64,000 nucleotides of DNA from Neptunomonas marina. Its GTDB lineage: Bacteria > Pseudomonadota > Gammaproteobacteria > Pseudomonadales > Balneatricaceae. Position 1 is the stretch's first letter, and each line of letters starts with the position of its first letter. Below the pieces are notes generated by a model that ran no database searches, had not been told where the DNA came from, and worked only from the letters and a program-made list of their open reading frames with translations. Location: NCBI RefSeq assembly GCF_004005935.1, contig NZ_SACQ01000004.1, forward strand, positions 248,001-312,000. The letters are read 5' to 3'. Shown piece by piece: positions 1 to 6,908 of this stretch. The position numbers and the translations under genes were made by a program.

Positions 1-426
1 AACAAATAAGCGCTCAGCACGGCGGCAGATCGCTCGCGCCATATGACAATGCGCAGCGGCGATGTTCCCACCAGGAAGAATAAACTCTTTCAACGGTGGC
101 AACTGCTCATTGAGCTGATCTAACTCGCACTCCAACGCCTCAACCATCGCCGCTTGGATAACAACATACTCGCTGTCGGCTACGGCAAGCTCACCACCAA
201 TATCAAATAAGCGATTCTGAATCTCACGCACGAACGGGTGTACAACCTTCCGTTCGTAACGCAAGTGCGCATCTAAAACGCCCAATGCGCTGTTAAGCTC
301 ATCAACAGCGCCGAGCACTTCTACCCGAAGACTCGCTTTAGAAACCCGGTTGCCATTCGCAAGCGAAGTTTCCCCTTTATCTCCACCGCGCGTGTAAATA
401 CGCGTTAGCCTGTTCGACACTCTCAT
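1..426 (-). CDS. PduO-type ATP:cob(I)alamin adenosyltransferase, C-terminus cut by window edge
   Basis: The enzyme transfers the adenosyl group of ATP to cob(I)alamin to make adenosylcobalamin in the cytoplasm. The 142 visible codons begin with an ATG at 426-424 and show the family's N-terminal signature: T-R-I-Y-T-R-G-G-D-K-G-E-T, with the GGDKGET ATP-binding loop near residues 13-19. It continues with conserved blocks such as E-V-L-G-A-V-D-E-L-N-S and I-L-P-G-G-N. The ORF runs off the left edge, so the C-terminal end is not seen. It starts 12 bases after the btuB stop on the same strand, so it is probably co-transcribed with btuB and governed by the same cobalamin riboswitch. Uptake and activation of B12 would then be one unit. 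Family assignment is firm; the PduO subtype is by motif recognition. Confidence 0.9.
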   Translation of the reverse strand, partial: MRVSNRLTRIYTRGGDKGETSLANGNRVSKASLRVEVLGAVDELNSALGVLDAHLRYERKVVHPFVREIQNRLFDIGGELAVADSEYVVIQAAMVEALECELDQLNEQLPPLKEFILPGGNIAAAHCHMARAICRRAERLFV

Positions 427-438
427 CACCTCTGAAAG

Positions 439-2232
439 TTAGTTGGGTCGGTATACGATCGAAACCAGCCCACCAAAGCCTTGCGTGTTATAGCCCGCAA
501 CCTGCTCGTAGTCGTTATCGAAGAGGTTGAGCACCTTACCCTCTACCACCCATGCAGCTGCTAGCTGATACCGTAGTGTCGCATTGACGATACCGTAACC
601 TGCGATATCTGCGCCAAAGTCACGTTTATCGCTCTGTGCAATGAACTCAAAGCCATAACCCAGACGTCCTAAATCGTGATAGATACGGCTCGTCAGTGAG
701 CGCTGAGCTCGTCGCAGCAAGCGTGCGCCCGTATCGCGATTCTTGGCGCTTTGTAGTGCTACGGACGTTTGCCAGCTCACCGCCCCCCAAGTAGCTTCGT
801 GCGTTAACTCAACGCCTTGCGTACGAGCCCGCGCTACGTTGCGGCCCTGATAAACAAACGGCTCAACCTCAACGAACTCAACGAGATTGTCGATATCATT
901 ATGGAAGGCAGTTGCTGTCACTGCTTGATCGGAACTAATACGGTATTTAATACCTAGTTCGATGTTACGTGCATCTTCCGCTTTCAGATCTGGGTTACCG
1001 CCGTAGCCATAAAGATCTGGCGCACTGGGCGCCCGAAATGCTGTTGCTGCACTGGCAAAAACATTCAGGTGTTCATTAAACGCATATCCGTAACTCGCTT
1101 CCCAAGTCGCTTTTGTACCAAAGTTTTCATGATCCGTATAACGACCTGCGAAAAGCAGAGAGTGAGCACCGAACGCGATACTATCCTGCAGAAAGATGGC
1201 CTTAGTCGTAATTGACTCATCAAAACCACTGCCAAACGAAAGAGACTGTATGTTCTCTTCTTGAAGGGAAACGCCCGCTGTTAAAAGATGCGCATCAAGC
1301 TCGAAATCATTTTCCCAATCCAGTTGAAAACGCTCTGTCTCAACAAAGTCTGGAGATTGATTCTGTATTAGCTCATCAAAGAAGTACCCTGCCTGTACAC
1401 GCGTCACCCAACGCTCTGACACTTCATTCTCAGCACTCACACTGATCAAGTGCTGTGTAAAATCCTGATCCACTGGCTTTAATGCAACTTCAGGAAAGTT
1501 ACTGTAATCCTGTGCAGAGTATTCAGTATTACCACGGCGTGATTGCACACTCAGGTTAACGTCAGTCTCGTTAAATGTATGACGTGCACCTAAGTGAAAG
1601 GACAAGTTATCGTGTCCGCTATCATGATCGGCGTCACGGTACGTCGGAAAGCCACCCGTTTCAGTTTTAACAGCACCCCATGAAACCTGTGTTCCTTGCT
1701 CAAGGGCTGTGTAACCGTTAACCGATACTTCTTGAAGACTATCGGTTCCCACTGTTACTGCACCTGAAAAAGCCGGTCCACTTTGGCGCGTAAAGATATG
1801 AATAACACCACCAATCGCCTCTGAGCCATACAACGCAGAGCGAGGCCCTTTGACCACCTCGATCTTCTCGATAATATCAGGGTGGATAACGCTCAAATTT
1901 GCTGAGCCCAATGTGCCTGGGTTAACTTTGACCCCATCAACAAGCACCAATGTATGATCGCTTTCAGTACCGCGTGTAAAAATAGAAGTAATCTGGCCAG
2001 CACCACCGCTGCGTACCACTTCCACACCAGCAACGTGGCTGATCACTTCGGCTAAGTCTCGCGCCTGCATTTTTTCGATCTGTTCTCGTGTGATTACCGA
2101 TACATTAGCAAGCGTTTGATCTACCCTTTCCGCTTGTCGAGTTGCTGTTACCGCCACCGCATCTAGCGTTGTAATGTCTGCTACCGCAGTCGATGCCACG
2201 AACGTAGCACCCAGAAAAGTCAGTGTTTTCAT
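439..2232 (-). CDS. btuB: BtuB-like TonB-dependent vitamin B12 outer-membrane receptor
   Basis: TonB-dependent receptor of 597 aa for cobalamin uptake through the outer membrane. It has a signal peptide (MKTLTFLGATFVASTAVA), a TonB box (LDAVAVTATR) just after it, a plug domain (residues about 30-150, with I-F-T-R-G-T-E-S-D-H-T-L-V-L-V-D-G) and a 22-strand-type barrel. The barrel ends with an aromatic-containing C-terminus (VSIVYRPN). I chose the ATG at 2232 because AAGGTGA lies just upstream and a signal peptide follows; the longer reading frame back to 2313 runs into the riboswitch. The B12 assignment rests on the cobalamin riboswitch directly upstream and the cobalamin adenosyltransferase directly downstream. 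Regulation: repression by adenosylcobalamin through the leader RNA. Confidence is high for the family and good for the substrate. Confidence 0.9.
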   Translation of the reverse strand: MKTLTFLGATFVASTAVADITTLDAVAVTATRQAERVDQTLANVSVITREQIEKMQARDLAEVISHVAGVEVVRSGGAGQITSIFTRGTESDHTLVLVDGVKVNPGTLGSANLSVIHPDIIEKIEVVKGPRSALYGSEAIGGVIHIFTRQSGPAFSGAVTVGTDSLQEVSVNGYTALEQGTQVSWGAVKTETGGFPTYRDADHDSGHDNLSFHLGARHTFNETDVNLSVQSRRGNTEYSAQDYSNFPEVALKPVDQDFTQHLISVSAENEVSERWVTRVQAGYFFDELIQNQSPDFVETERFQLDWENDFELDAHLLTAGVSLQEENIQSLSFGSGFDESITTKAIFLQDSIAFGAHSLLFAGRYTDHENFGTKATWEASYGYAFNEHLNVFASAATAFRAPSAPDLYGYGGNPDLKAEDARNIELGIKYRISSDQAVTATAFHNDIDNLVEFVEVEPFVYQGRNVARARTQGVELTHEATWGAVSWQTSVALQSAKNRDTGARLLRRAQRSLTSRIYHDLGRLGYGFEFIAQSDKRDFGADIAGYGIVNATLRYQLAAAWVVEGKVLNLFDNDYEQVAGYNTQGFGGLVSIVYRPN

Positions 2233-2269
2233 TTGATCACCTTGAAACGCGCCCACCGCGCAGGGGTTA

Positions 2270-2445
2270 AAGAACATCAGGCCGGTATCCGGGCTCATGA
2301 CGCGTGCTAGCACAGCTTTTTTACCTTCCCGGCGTCAGCCAGTGGCCACTAAAAAGCATTAACATCAATTACCGTTGCGGGGGCAGCGCTGGATTTGCGA
2401 AAGCGCACCAGCTTCCCGTTTACCCCAAAAAGGGCACCTGAAGAG
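2270..2445 (-). promoter_or_regulatory. Cobalamin (B12) riboswitch in the btuB leader
   Basis: Read on the minus strand, the leader carries the conserved cobalamin riboswitch blocks in the right order. GGTGCC is near 2439-2434, and GGGAAGCTGGTG follows. AAATCC then precedes GCTGCCCCCGCAACGGT. CCACTG comes next, then the B12-box portion GCCGGGAAGG near 2334-2325, and finally GAGCCCGGATACCGGCC near 2293-2277. It lies between a good sigma70-type promoter and the btuB start codon, about 40 bases before the ATG, so ligand binding probably controls access to the ribosome binding site. No T-rich intrinsic terminator follows it, which favours translational control; that mode is inference. Confidence 0.95.
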
Positions 2446-2456
2446 AGTGTGCGGGG

Positions 2457-2485
2457 AGTGTACAGGGTGTCGCGAGGTTGTTCAA
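2457..2485 (-). promoter_or_regulatory. Sigma70-type promoter for btuB
   Basis: On the minus strand, TTGAAC (2485-2480) and TACACT (2462-2457) are separated by exactly 17 bases. Both hexamers match the -35 and -10 consensus well. Transcription would begin around 2450, just before the first conserved riboswitch block, which is the placement expected for the btuB leader. Confidence 0.65.
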
Positions 2486-2491
2486 TTTGAA

Positions 2492-2512
2492 CCCCTGGCT
2501 GATCGCCAGGGG
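2492..2512 (-). terminator. GC-rich hairpin after the PPK2/75-aa gene pair
   Basis: A perfect inverted repeat, CCCCTGGC-TGATC-GCCAGGGG, lies 15 bases after the stop of the 75-aa gene and just before the btuB promoter. On the minus strand it is followed by TTCAAATT rather than a clean T-run, so it may be a weak or factor-assisted terminator insulating btuB from the ppk2 transcript. Confidence 0.45.
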
Positions 2513-2526
2513 GAGTCAGTGACCGC

Positions 2527-2754
2527 TTATCTGTCGTAGTGTTCAGCGAAACTACGAATATCATGTGCGAGTACTTCCACCTTATCAGCGGCTTTTTCAA
2601 GCTCTTCTAGTACTGCAGTGCTCATCGCTGATTCAACGATCAGCTCGAGCGCACCGAAGTTTTCTTCACCGATCTGCGCCACAACGTCAGCTGACAGTTT
2701 GCTTTTAAACGAAGCAACAACTTGTTTTGAATGCTGATTTTGGTTCTGAGACAT
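2527..2754 (-). CDS. Conserved-type small acidic protein (75 aa), downstream of PPK2
   Basis: Function not recognised. The 75-aa product is acidic and predicted to be largely helical, with a heptad-like run of alanine, leucine, valine and glutamate (ALELIVESAMSTAVLEELEKA), which suggests a small coiled-coil or phasin-like helical protein. It has no signal peptide, cysteine or membrane segment. The start is supported by AAGGAGC six bases upstream of the ATG. Its start lies 14 bases after the stop of the PPK2 gene, so the two are almost certainly co-transcribed. A role beside PPK2, for example on polyphosphate granules or as a regulator, is only a guess from position. Confidence 0.65.
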   Translation of the reverse strand: MSQNQNQHSKQVVASFKSKLSADVVAQIGEENFGALELIVESAMSTAVLEELEKAADKVEVLAHDIRSFAEHYDR

Positions 2755-2768
2755 ATAACAGCTCCTTA

Positions 2769-3656
2769 TTAACTATTCGGCAACAAAATATGTTCGTCTT
2801 GTTCGTGGATATCGCTGGCAGTGCCGACGATCAGTGGGTCCGGTTCCAGCAGTATGTCGGCATTTTTATTGGGGTATGGCAGCGAATGAAGTACGTGACG
2901 CATCGCATTAATACGGGCGCGCTTTTTATCGTCAGACTTGATCACAGTCCAAGGCGCATCTGCCGTATCGGTGTAAAAGAACATCGCCTCCTTCGCTTCG
3001 GTGTATGCGTCCCACTTGTCGAGAGAAGCAAGATCGATCGGTGATAGCTTCCATTGCTTAAGAGGATCAACTTTACGCGCTTGGAAGCGGCGGAACTGCT
3101 CATCACGGCTCACTGAAAACCAGAACTTGAATAGGCGAATACCACTGCGAACCAACATACGCTCAAAGTCCGGCGTTTGGCGCATAAACTCAAGGTACTC
3201 AGCAGGTGAACAGAAGTTCATAACACGCTCTACGCCCGCTCGGTTGTACCATGAGCGGTCAAACATAACGATTTCACCTTGAGTTGGCAGGTGCTGAATG
3301 TAGCGCTGATAATACCACTGCCCTTTTTCCACCTCGGTTGGCTTTTCCAACGCCACTACCTTAGCTTCCCGCGGGTTCATATGTTCCATAAAGCGCTTAA
3401 TCGTGCCACCTTTGCCTGCCGCATCGCGGCCCTCAAACAAGATCACGATTCGCTCACCTGAATCGCGTACCCAGCTTTGCATCTTGAGTAGCTCAATTTG
3501 AAGCTCTTTTTTCATCGCTTCGTAATCTTTGCGAGACAGCTTCTCTTTATAGGGATATTCCTCAGGAAGACCGGTTGGCAACCCCATCATCGATGATGCG
3601 GTATCGTTCGTGCTAGCTTCATTCACCTCCATGGGTACCGCACTTGCCTGGTTCAT
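2769..3656 (-). CDS. ppk2: Polyphosphate kinase 2 (PPK2 family)
   Basis: PPK2 enzymes transfer phosphate between polyphosphate and nucleoside di- or triphosphates in the cytoplasm. The 295-aa product carries the family's Walker A (F-E-G-R-D-A-A-G-K-G-G-T, about residues 73-84) and the Walker B/lid segment (M-F-D-R-S-W-Y-N-R-A-G-V-E). W-Y-Y-Q-R-Y-I-Q-H-L-P follows Walker A, and F-K-F-W-F-S-V-S-R-D-E-Q comes further on. Length and single-domain architecture fit the one-domain PPK2 group; whether it prefers making ATP/GTP or polyphosphate cannot be told from sequence by eye. AAAGGAGG lies just before the ATG. It forms a two-gene unit with the downstream 75-aa protein. Confidence 0.93.
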   Translation of the reverse strand: MNQASAVPMEVNEASTNDTASSMMGLPTGLPEEYPYKEKLSRKDYEAMKKELQIELLKMQSWVRDSGERIVILFEGRDAAGKGGTIKRFMEHMNPREAKVVALEKPTEVEKGQWYYQRYIQHLPTQGEIVMFDRSWYNRAGVERVMNFCSPAEYLEFMRQTPDFERMLVRSGIRLFKFWFSVSRDEQFRRFQARKVDPLKQWKLSPIDLASLDKWDAYTEAKEAMFFYTDTADAPWTVIKSDDKKRARINAMRHVLHSLPYPNKNADILLEPDPLIVGTASDIHEQDEHILLPNS

Positions 3657-3685
3657 GTTTGCCTCCTTTTAACAGTTGTTGTTTT

Positions 3686-4618
3686 CTATCTTCCTCCTCT
3701 TGTGAACTGCACACCTTGACCCACGTCAGACGCGCTCTCTAAACATTTAACCTGTTGATATAAGTACTGGTTTACCGGCACTTCTAGGCCTAAATCATCT
3801 GCTTTTCGACATAAGAAACCGGTCATATATTCGATTTCGGTCTGACGCTTATGATGGATATCTTGATGCATCGATGAGTAGTTCTGAGCTGTTGCTTGCG
3901 CCACAGCACAAGCACGTGCGAACAGGCCTTCACGGAAAAGCGGCTGTGCTAAAGCCGCCGCTATTTTCTCAACCTCTTCGCAAACAGCTGCCATTTTTTG
4001 ACGCAGCTCCGCACGCCGAACTAGATCTCCGTTTCGGCAATCATGTAACGCGGTCAACGGGTTAATGGCCGCGTTAATCGCAACCTTGCACCACAGCTGT
4101 TGAAGAATATTATCAACGACCGCGACATCTGGAATATCTTCAAAGAGGCGCTCATCCGAAGTACCCGAGAAACGCCCTATCAATGTTTCACCCACACCCG
4201 CCCACACCACGCGCGCTGCTGCCTCTTTAAAAGCTCCATCGGTGGTAGTTACAGCGTAGACAGTCTGCTGCTTACACAGTTGCGCAACCTCCTCGTGCTG
4301 TCCCATTCCGTTTTGTAACAAGACAACATGCGCCCCCTCTTCGAGGCATGACTGAATCTGCTGTATGGCAGCAACAGACTGGTAAGACTTCGTTGTCACC
4401 AGCAGATGGGATATTGTCTCAGCTTGGCTCGGCGCTACGTAGCGTAGCTGAGTTAGCGTCTTTTTGGCCTTCGCACTGATGATGTGCAACCCGTTTGCAC
4501 GTAACTGTTCACGTGCACTGTGATCTCTGACGATGACCGTCACCTGATGGCCCGCCTGAGACAGCTTAAACGCCCATAGCAGCCCGATAGCTCCACCACC
4601 TAAAATATGCCAGTTCAT
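3686..4618 (-). CDS. panE: 2-dehydropantoate 2-reductase family protein
   Basis: This is a ketopantoate reductase-type enzyme (NADPH-dependent reduction of 2-dehydropantoate to pantoate, for coenzyme A synthesis). The product of 310 aa starts with the nucleotide-binding loop W-H-I-L-G-G-G-A-I-G-L-L-W (G-x-G-x-x-G). It carries V-T-T-K-S-Y-Q (substrate/cofactor lysine region), L-L-Q-N-G-M-G-Q, and the C-terminal helical domain with K-V-A-I-N-A-A-I-N-P-L-T-A-L and D-I-H-H-K-R-Q-T-E-I-E-Y-M-T-G. The ATG at 4618 is preferred over an upstream in-frame start at 4642 because AGAAGG precedes it and the Rossmann loop begins right after. It is divergent from the yajQ gene with 98 bases between. Paralogues of unknown substrate exist, so the panE name is likely rather than certain. 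Confidence 0.85.
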   Translation of the reverse strand: MNWHILGGGAIGLLWAFKLSQAGHQVTVIVRDHSAREQLRANGLHIISAKAKKTLTQLRYVAPSQAETISHLLVTTKSYQSVAAIQQIQSCLEEGAHVVLLQNGMGQHEEVAQLCKQQTVYAVTTTDGAFKEAAARVVWAGVGETLIGRFSGTSDERLFEDIPDVAVVDNILQQLWCKVAINAAINPLTALHDCRNGDLVRRAELRQKMAAVCEEVEKIAAALAQPLFREGLFARACAVAQATAQNYSSMHQDIHHKRQTEIEYMTGFLCRKADDLGLEVPVNQYLYQQVKCLESASDVGQGVQFTRGGR

Positions 4619-4716
4619 GAAAAACCTTCTGTAATTGTACACTTTGCCTATGGCTCACCGCTTAAAAGCCTCTTGACCTTGCGGTAAACTATCGGAAAAA
4701 CAGGAGATTATCGACT

Positions 4717-5199
4717 ATGCCATCATTCGACATCGTTTCGGAGCTAGATAAGCACGAAGTGACAAATGCGGTTGATCAAGCCAACCGAGAATTACAGACT
4801 CGCTACGACTTTAAGGGTGTAAGCGCCTCTTTTACGCAAAACGAAGACAGTGTTTCACTGGAAGCAGAAGTTGACTTTCAACTGCGCCAGATGATCGAAG
4901 TCCTGCGTGCAAAAATGATCGCACGTAATATCGATATCAAATGCATCGAAGAGAAGGACCCTGAACTATCAGGCGTAAAAGCGCGACAAGAGCTTATTCT
5001 CAAGCAGGGCTTAGATCAGCCTATGTGCAAAAAAATCACCAAGACGATTAAAGAGAGTAAGCTAAAAGTCCAGACACAGATTCAGGGCGAGAAAGTTCGC
5101 GTCACGGGTAAGAAGCGTGATGACCTCCAGCAGACCATTGCGTTACTCAAAGACGCTGATATTGAACTACCTTTGCAGTTCAACAACTTTAGAGACTAA
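4717..5199 (+). CDS. yajQ: YajQ family nucleotide-binding protein (UPF0234)
   Basis: The 160-aa product is full length for the YajQ/UPF0234 family. It begins M-P-S-F-D-I-V-S-E-L-D and has the family blocks N-A-V-D-Q-A-N-R-E-L, R-Y-D-F-K-G and K-A-R-Q-E-L. It closes with V-R-V-T-G-K-K-R-D-D-L-Q and L-P-L-Q-F-N-N-F-R-D. Family members are cytoplasmic and some bind cyclic di-GMP, which is of interest beside a large exopolysaccharide locus, but no functional link is shown here. AGGAG precedes the ATG. A strong hairpin terminator follows 12 bases after the stop. Confidence 0.95.
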   Translation: MPSFDIVSELDKHEVTNAVDQANRELQTRYDFKGVSASFTQNEDSVSLEAEVDFQLRQMIEVLRAKMIARNIDIKCIEEKDPELSGVKARQELILKQGLDQPMCKKITKTIKESKLKVQTQIQGEKVRVTGKKRDDLQQTIALLKDADIELPLQFNNFRD

Positions 5200-5211
5200 T
5201 GGTTGAGCAAT

Positions 5212-5241
5212 AAAAAGGGCGACCTTAAATCGCCCTTTTTT
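5212..5241. terminator. Rho-independent terminator, probably bidirectional
   Basis: An inverted repeat, AAAAAGGGCGA / TCGCCCTTTTTT with a 7-base loop, has A- and T-runs on opposite sides. It lies between the yajQ stop and the stop of the convergent 40-aa gene, so it can serve both strands. Confidence 0.9.
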
Positions 5242-5250
5242 GTATCTAGT

Positions 5251-5373
5251 TTACTTTGCTTTTTTGAGAAGCTTCTTCAACTTCTTCAGCTTACCTTCGT
5301 GCTTAGCAATTTTTGCTTCGCGTGCTTTGATGTTCTTTTTGATCGATTTCGCTGTTAGCTTCTTCTTAGCCAT
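5251..5373 (-). CDS. Small lysine-rich protein (40 aa)
   Basis: Function not recognised. The 40-aa product begins MAKKKLTAKSIKKNI and ends KKLKKLLKKAK. Seventeen of its 40 residues are lysine and it should form a single highly basic helix. TGGAG lies eight bases before the ATG. It starts 30 bases after the stop of the upstream ribbon-helix-helix gene and ends just before the shared terminator, so the two small genes form an operon. The charge suggests binding to nucleic acid or to ribosomes, but there is no domain to prove it. It is below the usual gene-calling length and could be missed in automated annotation. Confidence 0.6.
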   Translation of the reverse strand: MAKKKLTAKSIKKNIKAREAKIAKHEGKLKKLKKLLKKAK

Positions 5374-5403
5374 TGTTAACTCCATATAACGTTTCTATTG
5401 GAT

Positions 5404-5574
5404 TCAGTCACCGCCCTTTTCAGACTGCTCTTTTAGGAACTGTCTAATAAAACGACGAATCTCACGCGCTGCGCTCGTATCCAGCTCATCACAAAGCTCA
5501 ACAAATTCATCACGTTCAGCTTTGTTTATACGAATAACCAGTTGGCTATCTTTCGGCTTTTTCTTGGCTCCCAT
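5404..5574 (-). CDS. Small ribbon-helix-helix-type protein (56 aa)
   Basis: The 56-aa product starts MGAKKKPKDSQLVIRI and continues N-K-A-E-R-D-E-F-V-E-L-C-D-E-L-D-T-S-A-A-R-E-I-R-R-F-I-R. The pattern of a short beta strand with alternating residues (SQLVIRI), a helix, a turn with T-S and a second helix is that of Arc/CopG-type ribbon-helix-helix DNA-binding proteins. AGAGGGG precedes the ATG. No toxin gene follows; the downstream partner is the 40-aa lysine-rich protein. A perfect 10-base palindrome lies about 60 bases upstream and could be an operator. The fold assignment is a judgement from the strand-helix-helix pattern. Confidence 0.65.
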   Translation of the reverse strand: MGAKKKPKDSQLVIRINKAERDEFVELCDELDTSAAREIRRFIRQFLKEQSEKGGD

Positions 5575-5636
5575 CGGAACCCCTCTAAGTTATCAGAATG
5601 ACGCGAGCACACTGCATATATTTAGTATATACAAAG

Positions 5637-5646
5637 TAGTGCACTA
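5637..5646. promoter_or_regulatory. Palindrome upstream of the ribbon-helix-helix gene
   Basis: TAGTGCACTA is a perfect 10-base palindrome in an AT-rich stretch (5585-5690) upstream of the gene starting at 5574. Ribbon-helix-helix proteins often bind short palindromes near their own promoters, so this is a candidate operator; nothing else supports it. Confidence 0.25.
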
Positions 5647-5690
5647 GATATTTAAAGTAAAGTCCATATTATTATATTTTTATTAAATAT

Positions 5691-5719
5691 AAAAAAAGCC
5701 GCTTGATGCGGCTTTTTTT
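5691..5719 (-). terminator. Rho-independent terminator after the peptidoglycan-binding-domain gene
   Basis: AAAAAAAGCCGC - TTGAT - GCGGCTTTTTTT forms a near-perfect stem with a T-run on either strand. It lies 12 bases beyond the stop of the minus-strand gene ending at 5732. Confidence 0.9.
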
Positions 5720-5731
5720 ACTAAAGAAGGC

Positions 5732-6337
5732 TTATTGGCCTTGCGACTTTTGCGCTTTGAAAAGCTCAAACAACGTCCCTTGATCTGGAAGACGCGTCGC
5801 TACCAAACCTTTTGATTCTTGGAACTTGCCCAATGCGTCTTTTGTTCCATCACCGTAGACACCGTCAACACTGCCGCCCAAGAAACCAAGATCCGCCAGC
5901 GCTTGCTGAATAATCTTGATCATCTGTGCTTGCAGAATAATAGGCTTCTCTTTTGTGCCTAAATTCTTAAACTCACCACCTGATGACAAACGGTCACTAT
6001 CCAGTGTTTGGGTAATACTGCTGACTATTTGGTGGAACTGCATATCCGGGCGCTTAGCACAAAAAGACTCAGCAATTTTCAACATAAGAGCGGTGCTCTG
6101 CCACGGTGAGATATCGAAAGTATCCGCTTGGTGACGATTCATTGCTGTCAGGTAGCCTTCTACCCAACCACCGTAAACGTAATACAAGTTATCCTGTGCT
6201 TTTACAGACTCCAAAAACTTCGCACAGCTACCTAAACCCGCTCCTTTAACTGCGTAGGAGCCATTGCTATCAGACGCCTGTACGTTGCTGCCCAATAGGC
6301 ATGCAGCCATCGCTGTAGCCAGAATTTTTCCTTTCAT
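5732..6337 (-). CDS. Exported protein with C-terminal peptidoglycan-binding domain
   Basis: The 201-aa protein has a signal peptide (MKGKILATAMAACLLGSNVQA) and a central uncharacterised region with two cysteines (C38 and C93). The C-terminal 60 residues fit the PG_binding_1 fold: Q-Q-A-L-A-D-L-G-F-L-G-G-S-V-D-G-V-Y-G-D-G-T-K-D-A-L-G-K-F-Q, where the D-G-x-x-G-x-x-T-x-x-A-L-x-x-F-Q pattern is typical. It should act in the periplasm by binding the cell wall. It is the last gene of the minus-strand group with the tyrosine phosphatase and protease genes, and a strong terminator follows it. The substrate or partner is not known. Confidence 0.8.
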   Translation of the reverse strand: MKGKILATAMAACLLGSNVQASDSNGSYAVKGAGLGSCAKFLESVKAQDNLYYVYGGWVEGYLTAMNRHQADTFDISPWQSTALMLKIAESFCAKRPDMQFHQIVSSITQTLDSDRLSSGGEFKNLGTKEKPIILQAQMIKIIQQALADLGFLGGSVDGVYGDGTKDALGKFQESKGLVATRLPDQGTLFELFKAQKSQGQ

Positions 6338-6371
6338 GCTCTCTACCTCGTATCCTAATAAAATAACTAGT

Positions 6372-6899
6372 CTAACCTTTCGGTGTTAACTTTTCTTGAA
6401 CGATGCGATCAACAATAGACGGCGCTGCGCCACCGATTAGATCCATAATTGTTTCAAAGCCAGCCCGCGTACCAAAGTACGGGTCTGGTAGGTCTGCATG
6501 CTCATTGTTCCCAGCAAACGTCAGGAACAGAGACAGCACTGCATGCGCATTAGCAGGCTTTATAGCGATTAGCTTATTTAAAACCGGCTGATCTGCTGCC
6601 AAGATGTAATCATAATCAAAAAAATCTTCTGTACTGATTTTTCTGGATCGAACCTTACGAATATCAATATTCCACGTCTGCGATACGCTTACTGCGCGGA
6701 CATCAGGCAAGGAGCGTGGCGCCGATACAATAACGCCGGCGGACTCTACTTTAACCCGAGTACCAACCCCCGCCAGTTCAAGCTGCCTTTTTAGAGCACC
6801 TTCAGCCATCGGGGAACGACAAATGTTCTCCATGCAGACCACCAGCACTTTACTTTCTGGCTCGCTCTTAAGCACCTTTTCAAATATTCGGCGTAACAT
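6372..6899 (-). CDS. Low-molecular-weight protein tyrosine phosphatase
   Basis: The 175-aa product has the low-molecular-weight PTP signature near the N-terminus: V-V-C-M-E-N-I-C-R-S-P-M-A-E, with nucleophile C22 and R28 spaced as C-x5-R. The general-acid loop D-L-P-D-P-Y-F-G follows near the C-terminus. Enzymes of this kind dephosphorylate bacterial tyrosine kinases that control polysaccharide export (Wzb acting on Wzc is the model). The only tyrosine autokinase seen here is encoded at 39504-40415 in the exopolysaccharide locus, so it is the obvious partner, by inference. GGGAG precedes the ATG, and the start lies 9 bases after the protease stop, so the two are co-transcribed. Confidence 0.92.
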   Translation of the reverse strand: MLRRIFEKVLKSEPESKVLVVCMENICRSPMAEGALKRQLELAGVGTRVKVESAGVIVSAPRSLPDVRAVSVSQTWNIDIRKVRSRKISTEDFFDYDYILAADQPVLNKLIAIKPANAHAVLSLFLTFAGNNEHADLPDPYFGTRAGFETIMDLIGGAAPSIVDRIVQEKLTPKG

Positions 6900-6908
6900 G
6901 CAAACTCC

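Noticed and set aside
2349-2600. An 83-codon open frame on the minus strand, upstream of btuB
   Set aside because: Its codons run through the conserved cobalamin riboswitch blocks and the btuB promoter; it has no ribosome site, so it is a chance frame.
5404-5574. Antitoxin of a toxin-antitoxin pair
   Set aside because: The ribbon-helix-helix fold fits an antitoxin, but the neighbouring gene is a 40-aa lysine-rich protein with no toxin features.
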